Below, piece by piece: positions 46,166-55,804 of a stretch of 64,000 nucleotides of DNA. Numbering within the stretch: position 1 is the stretch's first letter; each line of letters opens with the position of its first letter. The notes under the pieces were generated by a model. The model was not told the DNA's origin. It ran no database searches and worked only from the letters and a program-made list of their open reading frames with translations. Source of the DNA: OPU3-GD-OMZ sp001901525 (GTDB taxonomy: Bacteria; Pseudomonadota; Gammaproteobacteria; Methylococcales; Methylomonadaceae); NCBI GenBank assembly GCA_963981505.1, contig CAXCEI010000001.1, forward strand, positions 104,867 through 168,866, in the 5' to 3' direction. The position numbers and the translations under genes are program-made.

Positions 46166-47098
46166 CTAATATAAAAAAGTCCTCATTCCCGCTATACCCT
46201 GACCACCGTTCTCATATGCTAAGGACAAATCTGGATCCATCATTCCACCCAACGCATAAACAGGAATATTCACTTGAGCGACTAATCTCTGGAAACGCTC
46301 CCAACCCAAGGGTTTCGCATCAGGATGGGTCGCTGTTCTGTTAACCGGAGCCAACACGACAAAATCCACTCCAATAGCTTCAGCATGTTGCAATTCTCTG
46401 TAGTTATGACAGGATGCGGCCACCCATCCCGTCACTTTAGGACGCTGATTAATTGCCATTAAATCCTTACTGGTCAGGTGCAAATTGGCCACTGAAGTAT
46501 CACCTACACAAAGGTCAGAATTCACCATTAATATAACCTTATTTTCTTTACAAACAAGCGTGGCAAATTCAAGCATTTTTTGCATATCAGCCGTGGATAA
46601 TAATTTCATTCGCAGTTGAATGAGTTTAACGTCGTTTTCAACAAAACGAATAAGTGTTCTTTGAAGTGCTAAAAGGTCGTCATCACCCATGATTGCGTAT
46701 CGACTCGGCAATTGTATAGCATTAACAATAGCGTTATTAGCTGCAGGGAATGAATAATGCTTTAAGGTCTCAACAGGCACCCAACGAATAACTTGACCTT
46801 CATTAGAGCAAACAAGACCCACAAATTCATCAACTTTCCAGACCCACAACTTTACCCGTAAATCGGAATATTGATGATTGATAGCAATCAATAGTCTTGC
46901 ACGTTTGACGGTCAATCCTAACTCTTCGTTAAGTTCTCGAATTAGAGCAGCCTCAGCTGTTTCTCCCAATTCCAGCTTGCCACCTGGAAACTCCCAACGG
47001 TTACCTTGATGAACTGACTCAGGTCGATAAGCAATCAGAATTTCACCCTGCGCATTACTCACAACACCCACAGCTACCTGCAACTCCTCCCTAGACAC
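46166..47098 (-). CDS. Nudix hydrolase with thiamine-phosphate-synthase-like domain (MutT-like)
   Basis: A two-domain protein of 310 residues. Residues about 1-130 form a MutT-like Nudix domain with the box GGKLELGETAEAALIREL followed by NEELGL, so it probably cleans oxidised nucleotides such as 8-oxo-dGTP. Residues about 135-310 resemble ThiE, a TIM barrel, with GVDFVVLAPVNRTATHPDAK as the phosphate-binding region, but the thiamine synthase activity is doubtful. This fusion is common in gammaproteobacteria near argJ or secA. The gene follows argJ by two bases. Confidence 0.9.
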   Translation of the reverse strand: MSREELQVAVGVVSNAQGEILIAYRPESVHQGNRWEFPGGKLELGETAEAALIRELNEELGLTVKRARLLIAINHQYSDLRVKLWVWKVDEFVGLVCSNEGQVIRWVPVETLKHYSFPAANNAIVNAIQLPSRYAIMGDDDLLALQRTLIRFVENDVKLIQLRMKLLSTADMQKMLEFATLVCKENKVILMVNSDLCVGDTSVANLHLTSKDLMAINQRPKVTGWVAASCHNYRELQHAEAIGVDFVVLAPVNRTATHPDAKPLGWERFQRLVAQVNIPVYALGGMMDPDLSLAYENGGQGIAGMRTFLY

Positions 47099-47100
47099 AT

Positions 47101-48315
47101 TTAAGTCCGATATTCCGCATTGATACGAACATAATCATAAGATAGATCACACGTTTTAATAGTCTGAGCTGCATCACCCCGTCCTAAACAAACGGTAATC
47201 GTTATCTCTTCAGCGGCCATAACCTTTTGACCGGCCGCTTCGGTATATTGACTATCTTTAGCACCCGAGCTAACGATACAAACATCACCCAGAAAAATGG
47301 AGACCTTATCTACTTCAAGGTTTTCAATACCTGCCCGACCGACCGCCGCCAATATTCGTCCCCAATTAGGATCACTGGCAAAAAAGGCTGTTTTAACTAA
47401 AGGTGAATGCGCAATTGTTTTACCGACCTGAACCGCTTCTTGATCATTAATGGCCTGACTAACAACGATTGATATTAACTTTGTTGCCCCTTCACCGTCC
47501 CTCACAATTGCTTCAGCCAATTCTACAAAAACATCATTAATGACCTCACAAAACTGCTGGTAAGGTTCACTTCCTGCTAACAACTCAGGCACACCTGAAT
47601 AACCACTTGCCATTAATACGCAGGCGTCATTCGTTGAGGTATCACCATCGACGGTAATACGATTAAAAGACTGTTCAACAGCTTGCTGTAAACACTGTTG
47701 CAACAATTCATTTTCAATCTTAGCATCGGTAGCAACAAAGGATAACATGGTCGCCATATTAGGCTGTATCATTCCTGCCCCTTTCGAAATCCCGGTCACT
47801 GTAATTTTATCTCCGGCAATTTCAACCACTTTCGATACGCCCTTAGGAAACGTATCTGTTGTCATAATCGCTTCAGCAGCCTTAGCCCAGTTTTCCTCGA
47901 TCAGACTATTAACTGCTTCGGGTAAGGCCTCCGTTATCTTTTCAACCGGTAACAATTCCCCAATAACCCCAGTAGAAAAAGGTAAAACCTGGCCAGCATG
48001 TCCCCCGAGTATCTGAGACAATGCCAAACAAACGGATTGTGCATCCTGATAACCTTTAGCTCCTGTACCCGCATTCGCATTACCGGAATTAATAACCAAC
48101 CAACGCGGGTCTTCCGACATATTCTTCTTTGCTAATACAACGGGTGCTGCACAAAATAAATTCTGCGTAAAAACCGCACTACATGTGGAACCAGAATCCA
48201 TCGCAATAACCAACAAATCATCACGCGCACTCTGTTTAATTTGTGCACAATGGGTACCTAATAACACACCACCTACAGGATGCATTATTGGAAACTTTGG
48301 TGCTCCTACTGACAT
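47101..48315 (-). CDS. argJ: Bifunctional glutamate N-acetyltransferase / amino-acid acetyltransferase
   Basis: Recycles the acetyl group from N-acetylornithine to glutamate in arginine synthesis. The proenzyme cleaves itself at the threonine in GAGMIQPNMATMLSF. VNSGNANAGTGAKG, TTDTFPKG, DGDTSTNDACVLMASG and PNWGRILAAVGRAG are the family signatures. The length of 404 residues is normal. It forms a unit with the Nudix gene downstream. Confidence 0.95.
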   Translation of the reverse strand: MSVGAPKFPIMHPVGGVLLGTHCAQIKQSARDDLLVIAMDSGSTCSAVFTQNLFCAAPVVLAKKNMSEDPRWLVINSGNANAGTGAKGYQDAQSVCLALSQILGGHAGQVLPFSTGVIGELLPVEKITEALPEAVNSLIEENWAKAAEAIMTTDTFPKGVSKVVEIAGDKITVTGISKGAGMIQPNMATMLSFVATDAKIENELLQQCLQQAVEQSFNRITVDGDTSTNDACVLMASGYSGVPELLAGSEPYQQFCEVINDVFVELAEAIVRDGEGATKLISIVVSQAINDQEAVQVGKTIAHSPLVKTAFFASDPNWGRILAAVGRAGIENLEVDKVSIFLGDVCIVSSGAKDSQYTEAAGQKVMAAEEITITVCLGRGDAAQTIKTCDLSYDYVRINAEYRT

Positions 48316-48354
48316 GATTTACATCCTATTATTTTAATTACCTTTATTATCTTT

Positions 48355-49491
48355 TTATCGATAAAAAAGAGTCCGGGTGTCTCGAACCGACGCTATTTCC
48401 TGCGTTATCTTTTCACACTGTTTTTTACAATTATCAACCACCAAATCGTGCTCAAGGGGTGATAACATAAAAATCACGTCCAGTTCCACAAAACCATTAA
48501 GATAATGAATTTTAATTTCATCCACTAAACTATAGTAATCGCCCAAACAATCTCGGACACCATTGATTAATTCTTTTCTTGACGGTGGCCAATAATCAAT
48601 CGATTCCTTTACCTCATCATCTTCAGGGTCAGTATGCACTAAGACATCGGCGATATTCCTAAATTGCTCCAACAATTGATTACGTACCGTATCCGCAATC
48701 ATATGTCCCTCAGAAACGCTGATATACGAATCAACCTGAATATGGAGATCAACATAAATATCTTCACCCATGTGGCGAGTCCGTAATAAATGAATATTGA
48801 TCACCCCATCAATCACTGAAATTGCTTGGCGCAAAGCTTCAATTTCATCATCTGAAATAGCAGTATCCACTAATTCTTTTAAGCTATCCACCATCAGTGA
48901 CACGCCAATCTTAGCAATCATTAAGCTAACCAATACCGCGGCAATAGCATCGGCATAACCATAACCTAAAAGCATGGCTGCTATACCGACCAAGACTATA
49001 ATAGATGAAATAGCATCACTACGATGATGCCAGGCATTTGCCAATAGTAATTTAGAGCGGGTTTTTTTGGCAACCTTTTGCGTAAAATGAAACAACCATT
49101 CATTACAAACAATTGATATTCCCGCGACACACAATGCTAGTTGGTCGGGAATGAGCAAGGGACCATCGCCTAAAATACGACTCACAGCATCCCAAGATAT
49201 CCCTGCAGCAACAACGATTAACCCACAACCTAGCACTACCGTTGCTAAGGTTTCAAACCGGGCATGCCCATAAGGGTGATCTTGATCAGGTCGTTTACTT
49301 CCTAACTTAATAGCGACTAAGACAACGGCATCACTCAGTAAATCAGCGAGAGAATGAATACCATCGGCAATCAATGCAGACGATTGCCCCAGTACACCTG
49401 CAGACACTTTCACGACAGCTAAAAAAATATTAACTAACGCGGCAACCAACGTGGCGCGAGACTTCAAACGAACAGCTTCACTTTCTTCCAT
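48355..49491 (-). CDS. Cation diffusion facilitator transporter (FieF/MamM-like)
   Basis: A proton-driven efflux pump for divalent metals such as iron, zinc or manganese. Six membrane segments occupy residues about 10-205. The metal-site motifs are HSLADLLSDAV and, in segment 5, HHRSDAISS; the first site HxxxD/DxxxD pattern fits the FieF group. The cytoplasmic CDF C-terminal domain covers about 210-290 and, unusually, a second domain of similar size and pattern follows (about 300-378, with KIHYLNGFVELDVIFML). The metal is not certain. Confidence 0.9.
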   Translation of the reverse strand: MEESEAVRLKSRATLVAALVNIFLAVVKVSAGVLGQSSALIADGIHSLADLLSDAVVLVAIKLGSKRPDQDHPYGHARFETLATVVLGCGLIVVAAGISWDAVSRILGDGPLLIPDQLALCVAGISIVCNEWLFHFTQKVAKKTRSKLLLANAWHHRSDAISSIIVLVGIAAMLLGYGYADAIAAVLVSLMIAKIGVSLMVDSLKELVDTAISDDEIEALRQAISVIDGVINIHLLRTRHMGEDIYVDLHIQVDSYISVSEGHMIADTVRNQLLEQFRNIADVLVHTDPEDDEVKESIDYWPPSRKELINGVRDCLGDYYSLVDEIKIHYLNGFVELDVIFMLSPLEHDLVVDNCKKQCEKITQEIASVRDTRTLFYR

Positions 49492-49499
49492 AACTGGAA

Positions 49500-49727
49500 C
49501 TAGTCACCCACGATAATATTAATCGTAAATTCACCTACGTCACTACTCGCTGATAAAATCTGATGCCCATTAATACGGCACCAAGCGGGAATATCTTGCA
49601 TCACACCCGGATCAGTACAGACCACCTCTAATTGCCCCCCCGGAATCATCGTTTTTATTTTATCCTGAACCCGTATAACCGGCATCGGGCAAAGCAGGCG
49701 TCGGGCATCTAAAAATTGCTTATTCAT
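49500..49727 (-). CDS. TusA-family sulfur carrier
   Basis: A small sulfurtransferase of 75 residues. The motif LDARRLLCPMPVIRVQDKI contains the CPxP signature with the sulfur-carrying cysteine. The ATG at 49727 overlaps the stop of the PP-loop gene as ATGA, so translation is coupled; a second in-frame ATG three codons earlier is possible. Its partner suggests that it hands sulfur to a tRNA or cofactor thiolation enzyme rather than only to the generic Tus relay. Confidence 0.88.
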   Translation of the reverse strand: MNKQFLDARRLLCPMPVIRVQDKIKTMIPGGQLEVVCTDPGVMQDIPAWCRINGHQILSASSDVGEFTINIIVGD

Positions 49728-50767
49728 ACATGCCATTCTTTAGGTATTTTTGTACTCAATAACGGTTTAACCCAAAATTGTTTTTCCTCACCCTGTTGCG
49801 TCATTTTAACTTCAACTTGTTCAGCCTCTCGCCCTTGACTGTAACGCGCCGTTATCTGCGCTGCCAACAAAGCATCTTCCTCCGAAAGAACACCATCAAT
49901 TAATACTAATGGACCCGGGTGACTTACCGTGGTCATCGTTCGAAAAATATTTTTATAGCCCTGTAAAAAATTATTTTCACCCTCTTCTCGAGCAACAATC
50001 ATTTTAAAATGAGGCTGTGGTCGTATATGACGACCGACCTTCAACAGCATGACATCATCTAGCTCATACTCTTTCTTCCCTCTTGCCGTCCATAAATCAA
50101 CCAATTTATTGGAATAGCTTTTATCTGTTAAAAAGCAACACCCACCTGCAGGCTGCGCGTAATCCGTAAAGCCATATTTTTCTGCCAGGGTTATTTGAGG
50201 CTTTCGCGTACGACCGCTAAAGTCATATAACTCTTCTCGATTAACCCAGCCTTCTTTCTCAGGCAACGTTTCAGGTAAATTTTTCGCACACAATGGTCTT
50301 AACAACCGCTCGTTTGCTCCTGATTCTCTGGCAATAACCGGCATGGTGTCTTTTCGTTGAGACATCGGTCGTTGCCCCATCACTTCACCGGTAATGATAA
50401 AATCAAAATTATTCTCTTGTATCCACTGCTGAGCCTTTTGCACCATAAAAACCTTACAGTCCAAACAAGGGTTTAAATTTGCGCCATAACCATGCTGTGG
50501 ATTGATTAAAACATTTTTGTATTCCTCAATAACATCAACAATGTGCAGTTTTATCCCTAGCTGTTCGGCAACCCATAATGAATTATTACGCTTTGGCTTG
50601 GCTTTATCTTTTTTCCGGATAGCATGGGTATGACCCTCGACACAAAAACCAGTAAAAAAGTTTATCCCCTCAACATGAACTCCCTGCTCCATTACAGCTT
50701 TTGTCGCCAACATTGAATCAAGGCCACCAGATATAAGCGACACAGCTTTCCTCTGTTTTGTCATCAT
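49724..50767 (-). CDS. PP-loop (MnmA/ThiI-like) protein with NFACT-R/DUF814-like C-terminus
   Basis: A 347-residue ATP-pyrophosphatase. The PP-loop AVSLISGGLDSMLATKAV is at the N-terminus; cysteines in NPCLDCKVFM and in AGGCCFLTD correspond in position to the catalytic pair of tRNA thiolases. The C-terminal part (about 225-347, including LLKVGRHIRPQPHFKMIVAR) resembles the RNA-binding DUF814 module. It probably thiolates a tRNA or other RNA base, though it is clearly different from MnmA, and such proteins are often misnamed methyltransferases. It is coupled to a TusA gene. Confidence 0.75.
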   Translation of the reverse strand: MMTKQRKAVSLISGGLDSMLATKAVMEQGVHVEGINFFTGFCVEGHTHAIRKKDKAKPKRNNSLWVAEQLGIKLHIVDVIEEYKNVLINPQHGYGANLNPCLDCKVFMVQKAQQWIQENNFDFIITGEVMGQRPMSQRKDTMPVIARESGANERLLRPLCAKNLPETLPEKEGWVNREELYDFSGRTRKPQITLAEKYGFTDYAQPAGGCCFLTDKSYSNKLVDLWTARGKKEYELDDVMLLKVGRHIRPQPHFKMIVAREEGENNFLQGYKNIFRTMTTVSHPGPLVLIDGVLSEEDALLAAQITARYSQGREAEQVEVKMTQQGEEKQFWVKPLLSTKIPKEWHV

Positions 50768-50950
50768 TCTTTTATTCTTTAAAAAAAGTGCATTATACGT
50801 TATCTATTCCCTATAAAGCTAACAGACAGCCCGATCATCATTGCGCTATTAAGCTCCTTTTTACTTGCAAAATAAGTACTTAATTTTAAACAAACTTCTT
50901 AATGGGACTTCTGAGCACCTCAACAAACAACGCTTAGTCAAAATTTAAGT

Positions 50951-50956
50951 TATAAT
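50951..50956 (+). promoter_or_regulatory. Possible -10 box for glyQ
   Basis: A perfect TATAAT lies 26 bases before the glyQ GTG in the 215-base gap that separates it from the divergent PP-loop gene. No convincing -35 box is seen at 16-18 bases. Apart from this the gap holds nothing that I recognise. Confidence 0.35.
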
Positions 50957-50982
50957 GAAAGTTTTTATCGCCTAAAAAAGCC

Positions 50983-51906
50983 GTGTTAAGTAACAATAAT
51001 AAACCCACAACATTTCAAGATCTGATTCTTGCTCTACAATCCTTTTGGTCTCAACAAGGCTGTACCATTTTACAACCTCTCGACATGGAAGTGGGTGCCG
51101 GTACCTTTCACCCCGGAACCTTTCTTCGCGCCATCGGCCCTGAACCCTGGCGTTCAGCCTATGTCCAGCCCTCGCGTCGCCCAACTGACGGACGCTTTGG
51201 AGAAAACCCAAACCGATTACAACATTATTATCAATTTCAGGTGGTCTTAAAACCCTCTCCCGATAATATTCAAGAACTCTATTTAGACTCCTTGCGTTAC
51301 TTAGGTCTCGACTTACTTGAACACGATATTCGTTTTGTAGAAGACAATTGGGAATCCCCCACTTTGGGTGCGTGGGGTTTAGGCTGGGAAGTCTGGCTCA
51401 ATGGCATGGAAGTCACCCAATTCACCTATTTCCAGCAAGTCGGCAGCCTAGATTGCCGGCCTGTAACCGGTGAAATCACCTATGGCCTTGAACGTATTGC
51501 GATGTACCTTCAAAATGTACAGAGCGTTTATGACCTAACCTGGAATACTAACAGCCAAGGCCGTGTCAGCTACGGTGACGTTTTTCACCAAAACGAAGTT
51601 GAAATGTCACATTTTAACTTCACCCATGCCAACACTGATTTTCTCTTTTCCTATTTTGATAACTATGAACAGGAATGCATAAAACTCATTGACCAAAAAC
51701 TCTCCCTACCGGCTTACGAGATGATCCTAAAAGCATCCCATGTTTTTAACCTCTTAGATGCACGTCATGCAATCTCTGTGACCGAACGACAACGTTACAT
51801 TCTACGTGTCAGAGAAATGTCAAAGGCTGTTGCCGAAAACTATTACCAAGGGAGAGAAGCATTAGGATTCCCAATGCTTAACAACAAGAAGACACAAAAT
51901 GACTGA
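50983..51906 (+). CDS. glyQ: Glycine-tRNA ligase alpha subunit
   Basis: The catalytic subunit of the alpha2-beta2 glycyl-tRNA synthetase, making glycyl-adenylate. The sequence is highly typical: LILALQSFWSQQGCTILQPL, GAGTFHPGTFLRAIGPEPW, YVQPSRRPTDGRFGENPNR and MEVTQFTYFQQ. The start is GTG and the length of 307 residues is normal. It overlaps the beta subunit gene by eight bases. Confidence 0.97.
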   Translation: MLSNNNKPTTFQDLILALQSFWSQQGCTILQPLDMEVGAGTFHPGTFLRAIGPEPWRSAYVQPSRRPTDGRFGENPNRLQHYYQFQVVLKPSPDNIQELYLDSLRYLGLDLLEHDIRFVEDNWESPTLGAWGLGWEVWLNGMEVTQFTYFQQVGSLDCRPVTGEITYGLERIAMYLQNVQSVYDLTWNTNSQGRVSYGDVFHQNEVEMSHFNFTHANTDFLFSYFDNYEQECIKLIDQKLSLPAYEMILKASHVFNLLDARHAISVTERQRYILRVREMSKAVAENYYQGREALGFPMLNNKKTQND

Positions 51907-53965
51907 TAACAGACCCCTACTTTTTGAACTCGGCACAGAAGAGTTGCCCCCAAAAACCTTATTAACTTTAAGCAATGCCTTATTAGCTAATATTACGCAA
52001 GCGTTATCAGAAGCTGAGTTAACTTTTGGTCAAACCCGCACTTTTGCTACCCCTCGCCGATTAGCCGTTTTAATTGAAGATATTATTGTTCAACAACCTG
52101 ATAAAACCATTGAAAAACGCGGGCCTGCCATTAAAGCCGCTTTCGATTCTGAAGGCAACCCCAGCCGGGCAGCCCTTGGCTTCGCTACCAGTTGTGGAAC
52201 CACAGTCGAACAATTATCCCGGTTAAAAACCGATAAGGGTGAATGGTTATCTTTTAATCAAGAATCCAAAGGTCAACCCGCCACGGCTTTAATTCCAAAA
52301 ATCATCAATCACAGCCTTAAAAAACTACCTATTGCCAAACGAATGCGTTGGGGGGATTTAACCACTGAGTTTGTCCGCCCAGTCCATTGGGCTGTATTAC
52401 TCTTTGGCACAGAATCCTTGAGCTGTGAGGTTTTAGGCATTAAAACCGGTCAACAAACCTTTGGCCACCGCTTTCATGCGCCAGAGGCTATTCTTTTGAA
52501 TCACCCTTCAGAGTATCAGCGAAAACTACTTGAGGACGGTTACGTTATTGCCGATTTTGAACAACGTAAGCAAGTCATCCATACCGCAACCCTTCAAGCT
52601 GCAGACAACGTTGGCGGCACAGCGGTCATCAACGATGCCCTACTCGAAGAAATCACAGCTCTCAATGAGTGGCCTGTCCCGATCACTGGAAACTTTGATC
52701 CACGCTTCTTAAAACTGCCGGCAGAAGTTCTGATTACCACGATGCAAGTTAATCAAAAATACTTTGCCGTCACCGATAAAAACAAGAAATTATTACCTAA
52801 CTTTATCACTTTCAGTAATATTGAAAGCACCAACCCTCAAGCTATTAAAGAAGGTAACGAAAGAGTCATTCTCCCGCGCCTAGGTGATGCTGAATTTTTC
52901 TGGAAACAAGATCGTCATTCAAAATTATCAGAACGCACACCGGATCTAGCTAATATCATTTTTCAAAAAACACTCGGTACATTGCTGGACAAAACTCAGC
53001 GATTAGAAGCCTTAACAGCGTACTTATCAACAGCACTTGAAATCGCGCCGGAACACAACTGCCGCGCTGCGCTATTGGCTAAAACAGACCTGATTACCGA
53101 AATGGTAGGGGAGTTCCCTAGCCTTCAAGGCGTCATGGGACGTTATTACGCCTTAGCTGATCACGAACCTAATGAAGTCGCTCAAGCTCTCGAAGAACAA
53201 TACTACCCCAAACAATCCGGTAGCCCAACGCCTGAAAGCCAAACCGGTCAAATACTCGCTATCGCAGATAAAACAGATACCCTTGTTGGGATTTTTAGTG
53301 CCGGTCTCATTCCTACCGGCGATAAAGACCCGTATGCCTTAAGACGTGCGGCACTGGGAATTATCCGCATTATTATTGAGAAACGTCTTAACATTAATAT
53401 CACTGAATTGATTCGCTTCAGTCTTAGCCAATTTACCCATAACTTTAACCGTGAACTCACAGAACAAAAAATAACCACCTTCATCTATGAACGACTTAAA
53501 GGCTATACCCTTGATCATGGCTTTACTTTTGACCAGTTTGAATCCGTCCTGACCGTCGCCCCTGAAAACTTATTAGATTTCTTTTTAAGACTACAAGCCG
53601 TTCGTGACTTCCGTGAACTTCCCGAATCAAACAGCTTATCTGAAGCCAACAAACGCATCAAAAATATATTACGAAAATCTGAAACATTACCTCATTCTAC
53701 CGTTGAAAACCTCGTTGCAGAACAAGAACTAAATTTACTAACCGCGACTCTGGCTGCAGAAAAAGACATCCAACCCTTAATTAAGGACAGTAATTATACA
53801 GCAGCATTAAATCGCTTGGCCCAACTCAAAGAAGATGTTGATTTATTTTTCGAACACATCATGGTCAACTGTGACGACCGGTCTTTACGTACTAACCGAC
53901 TCGCCTTATTATATAAAGTAGAAAACTTGTTTCTTAAAATTGCTGATATTTCAAAATTACAATAG
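51899..53965 (+). CDS. glyS: Glycine-tRNA ligase beta subunit
   Basis: The tRNA-binding subunit of glycyl-tRNA synthetase. It has LLFELGTEELPPKTL at the N-terminus, KRMRWGDLTTEFVRPVHWAV, and the HD-like segment with GVMGRYYALADHEPNEVA, followed by GDKDPYALRRAALGIIRII and the anticodon-binding C-terminal domain. The length of 688 residues is usual. Its stop overlaps the GTG of gmhB by one base. Confidence 0.97.
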   Translation: MTDNRPLLFELGTEELPPKTLLTLSNALLANITQALSEAELTFGQTRTFATPRRLAVLIEDIIVQQPDKTIEKRGPAIKAAFDSEGNPSRAALGFATSCGTTVEQLSRLKTDKGEWLSFNQESKGQPATALIPKIINHSLKKLPIAKRMRWGDLTTEFVRPVHWAVLLFGTESLSCEVLGIKTGQQTFGHRFHAPEAILLNHPSEYQRKLLEDGYVIADFEQRKQVIHTATLQAADNVGGTAVINDALLEEITALNEWPVPITGNFDPRFLKLPAEVLITTMQVNQKYFAVTDKNKKLLPNFITFSNIESTNPQAIKEGNERVILPRLGDAEFFWKQDRHSKLSERTPDLANIIFQKTLGTLLDKTQRLEALTAYLSTALEIAPEHNCRAALLAKTDLITEMVGEFPSLQGVMGRYYALADHEPNEVAQALEEQYYPKQSGSPTPESQTGQILAIADKTDTLVGIFSAGLIPTGDKDPYALRRAALGIIRIIIEKRLNINITELIRFSLSQFTHNFNRELTEQKITTFIYERLKGYTLDHGFTFDQFESVLTVAPENLLDFFLRLQAVRDFRELPESNSLSEANKRIKNILRKSETLPHSTVENLVAEQELNLLTATLAAEKDIQPLIKDSNYTAALNRLAQLKEDVDLFFEHIMVNCDDRSLRTNRLALLYKVENLFLKIADISKLQ

Positions 53966-54507
53966 TGCCTACCCAAAAATTTATTTTATTAGACCGTGAT
54001 GGCGTCATTAATCATGACTCTGACAATTACATTAAATCTGCTACACAATGGCGCCCTATAGACCAAAGTATTGAGGCCATTGCCTTACTTAATTCGTACG
54101 GCTACAAAGTAATTGTCATCACCAATCAATCAGGACTGGCACACGGCTATTTTGATAGCGCAACACTCCAGAAAATGCACGAAAAAATGCATACTTTAGT
54201 CAAACAGCAAGGCGGGAAAATAGAAGCCATTTATTACTGTCCTCACAAACCTGAAGATCACTGTGATTGTCGAAAGCCCAAACCTGGATTGTTAATACAA
54301 TGCAGCGAAGATTATAATTTTCAATTAAAAGAAACTTTTTTTATTGGTGATAAACTAAGTGATATTCAGGCCGCTCAATCAGCTGGTGCTACCCCACTTT
54401 TAGTTAAAACAGGCAAAGGCCTAAGAACCCTAACCAACAACCCTACCCTTACGATTAACATTTTTAATAACCTTTATGACTGCGCCCAATTCATCATTTC
54501 AAGATAA
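53965..54507 (+). CDS. gmhB: D-glycero-beta-D-manno-heptose 1,7-bisphosphate 7-phosphatase
   Basis: An HAD phosphatase acting in ADP-heptose synthesis for the LPS core. The catalytic DxD is in LLDRDGVINHDSDNY, the second motif is VITNQSG, and the zinc-binding loop CPHKPEDHCDCRKPKPG is the GmhB hallmark; FFIGDKLSDIQAAQSAG closes the active site. It has 180 residues. The start is a GTG overlapping the glyS stop, and the 3' end overlaps plsC by 32 bases. Confidence 0.94.
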   Translation: MPTQKFILLDRDGVINHDSDNYIKSATQWRPIDQSIEAIALLNSYGYKVIVITNQSGLAHGYFDSATLQKMHEKMHTLVKQQGGKIEAIYYCPHKPEDHCDCRKPKPGLLIQCSEDYNFQLKETFFIGDKLSDIQAAQSAGATPLLVKTGKGLRTLTNNPTLTINIFNNLYDCAQFIISR

Positions 54508-55237
54508 TCTACCGCTGCTTTATATACGGTCAACAATATTATTTATTTGTGTCCTGTGTTTAACACTTTCCATGGGGGTTATCGTGCTGACGCTCGCGCC
54601 CTTCCCTTTTCGAATCCGCTATAAACTGGCGCATTTCTGGGCCACCGCTGTCCTGTGGCTAACCAAATTAATCTGTCAATTAGATTACACCATTGAGGGC
54701 TTGGAAAATATCTCTGAAAACCAAAACGCAATTATTTTATGCAAACACCAGTCGGCCTGGGAAACCATCGCCTTGTATGCTATTTTTCCTCCTCAAGTTA
54801 CTGTTATAAAACGAGAATTACTTTGGCTACCCATTTGGGGGTGGGCCGCTGCGACTTTAAAACCCATTGCGCTTAACCGTCAAAACCAACTTTCTGCATT
54901 AAAAAAGTTAATACGCGATGGAAAAATGAGACTCAATGAAGGCTTATGGATTCTTATTTTTCCAGAAGGTACCCGAACAAAACCTGGTGTACCAACAAAA
55001 TTCAATCTAGGCGGCTGTTTACTTGCCGAAAAAAGCCAATATCCTGTTATTCCCGTTGCCCATAACGCCGGCGAATTCTGGCCACGCTACAGTTTCTTGA
55101 AATACCCGGGCACAATTACCGTTCGAATCGGCCCCCTGATCCCGAGCGAAGGCAGAAAGGCCATTGAACTCAATTATGAAGCCGAAGCTTGGGTTGAATC
55201 TGCAATGAAAGATATTCATCTAACAAACCGTGAATAA
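54476..55237 (+). CDS. plsC: 1-acyl-sn-glycerol-3-phosphate acyltransferase
   Basis: Acylates lysophosphatidic acid to phosphatidic acid at the inner membrane. There is an N-terminal membrane segment (residues about 18-42). The catalytic motif is CKHQSAWETIAL, an HX4E version of the usual HX4D, and the glycerol-phosphate-binding motif is FPEGTRTKPG. It has 253 residues. The gene begins inside gmhB and completes a glyQ-glyS-gmhB-plsC unit common in gammaproteobacteria. Confidence 0.92.
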   Translation: MTAPNSSFQDNLPLLYIRSTILFICVLCLTLSMGVIVLTLAPFPFRIRYKLAHFWATAVLWLTKLICQLDYTIEGLENISENQNAIILCKHQSAWETIALYAIFPPQVTVIKRELLWLPIWGWAAATLKPIALNRQNQLSALKKLIRDGKMRLNEGLWILIFPEGTRTKPGVPTKFNLGGCLLAEKSQYPVIPVAHNAGEFWPRYSFLKYPGTITVRIGPLIPSEGRKAIELNYEAEAWVESAMKDIHLTNRE

Positions 55238-55348
55238 TTTATTTTAAAATAGCACGTTACAGCGCAACAATAAAAATTAACCACTAAAAAGGCTTATACT
55301 TTGAAGTATAATTATAGGATTATGCTAACTATTTTTGAAAAAATTCTT

Positions 55349-55798
55349 ATGAAACAATTCGCCCTCGTGTTTTTTTGCGCACTACTACTCACCGGCTGTA
55401 CTGATGAAAAAAACCAATACCAAGAACACGTCCTTAAATTGATGAAAACCGATCAAGACCTAATTGATTATAAACTTGACCCTGAAGAAATCACGAGTTG
55501 TGTTGTTGATATGAGCGGCAAAAACATGATCGGATTTGTTTCTTGGGACCCTAGACGTGCTGCAATCTATTTGGCCTACATCAGACTAATTCAATTCAAA
55601 TTAAACCTGACCACACTGTCCAATCAAGCAGAAAAAAGCACCCAAACTAACCCTCAAAATGAACTGAATGAACTTAGAGAAATATTTGGTTCTGCACAAG
55701 CATTAGCTGATGCCCATAGAAACTTTAGTGACAGCGTCTTAGGGTGTTTTGAATCCCTGACTTCAAAAACAGATCCTGATAACAAAAAACTTTTTTAA
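55349..55798 (+). CDS. Small lipoprotein, unknown
   Basis: A 149-residue predicted lipoprotein that I cannot place. From the ATG at 55349 the signal peptide MKQFALVFFCALLLTGC ends in the lipobox LLTGC. The mature part is mostly helical and charged, with two cysteines (TSCVVDM and LGCFESL) that could form a disulfide, and a serine/asparagine/glutamate-rich stretch (about residues 95-115). An upstream TTG at 55301 keeps the frame open but would bury the signal peptide. A strong hairpin follows the gene. Confidence 0.65.
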   Translation: MKQFALVFFCALLLTGCTDEKNQYQEHVLKLMKTDQDLIDYKLDPEEITSCVVDMSGKNMIGFVSWDPRRAAIYLAYIRLIQFKLNLTTLSNQAEKSTQTNPQNELNELREIFGSAQALADAHRNFSDSVLGCFESLTSKTDPDNKKLF

Positions 55799-55804
55799 CT
55801 CATC

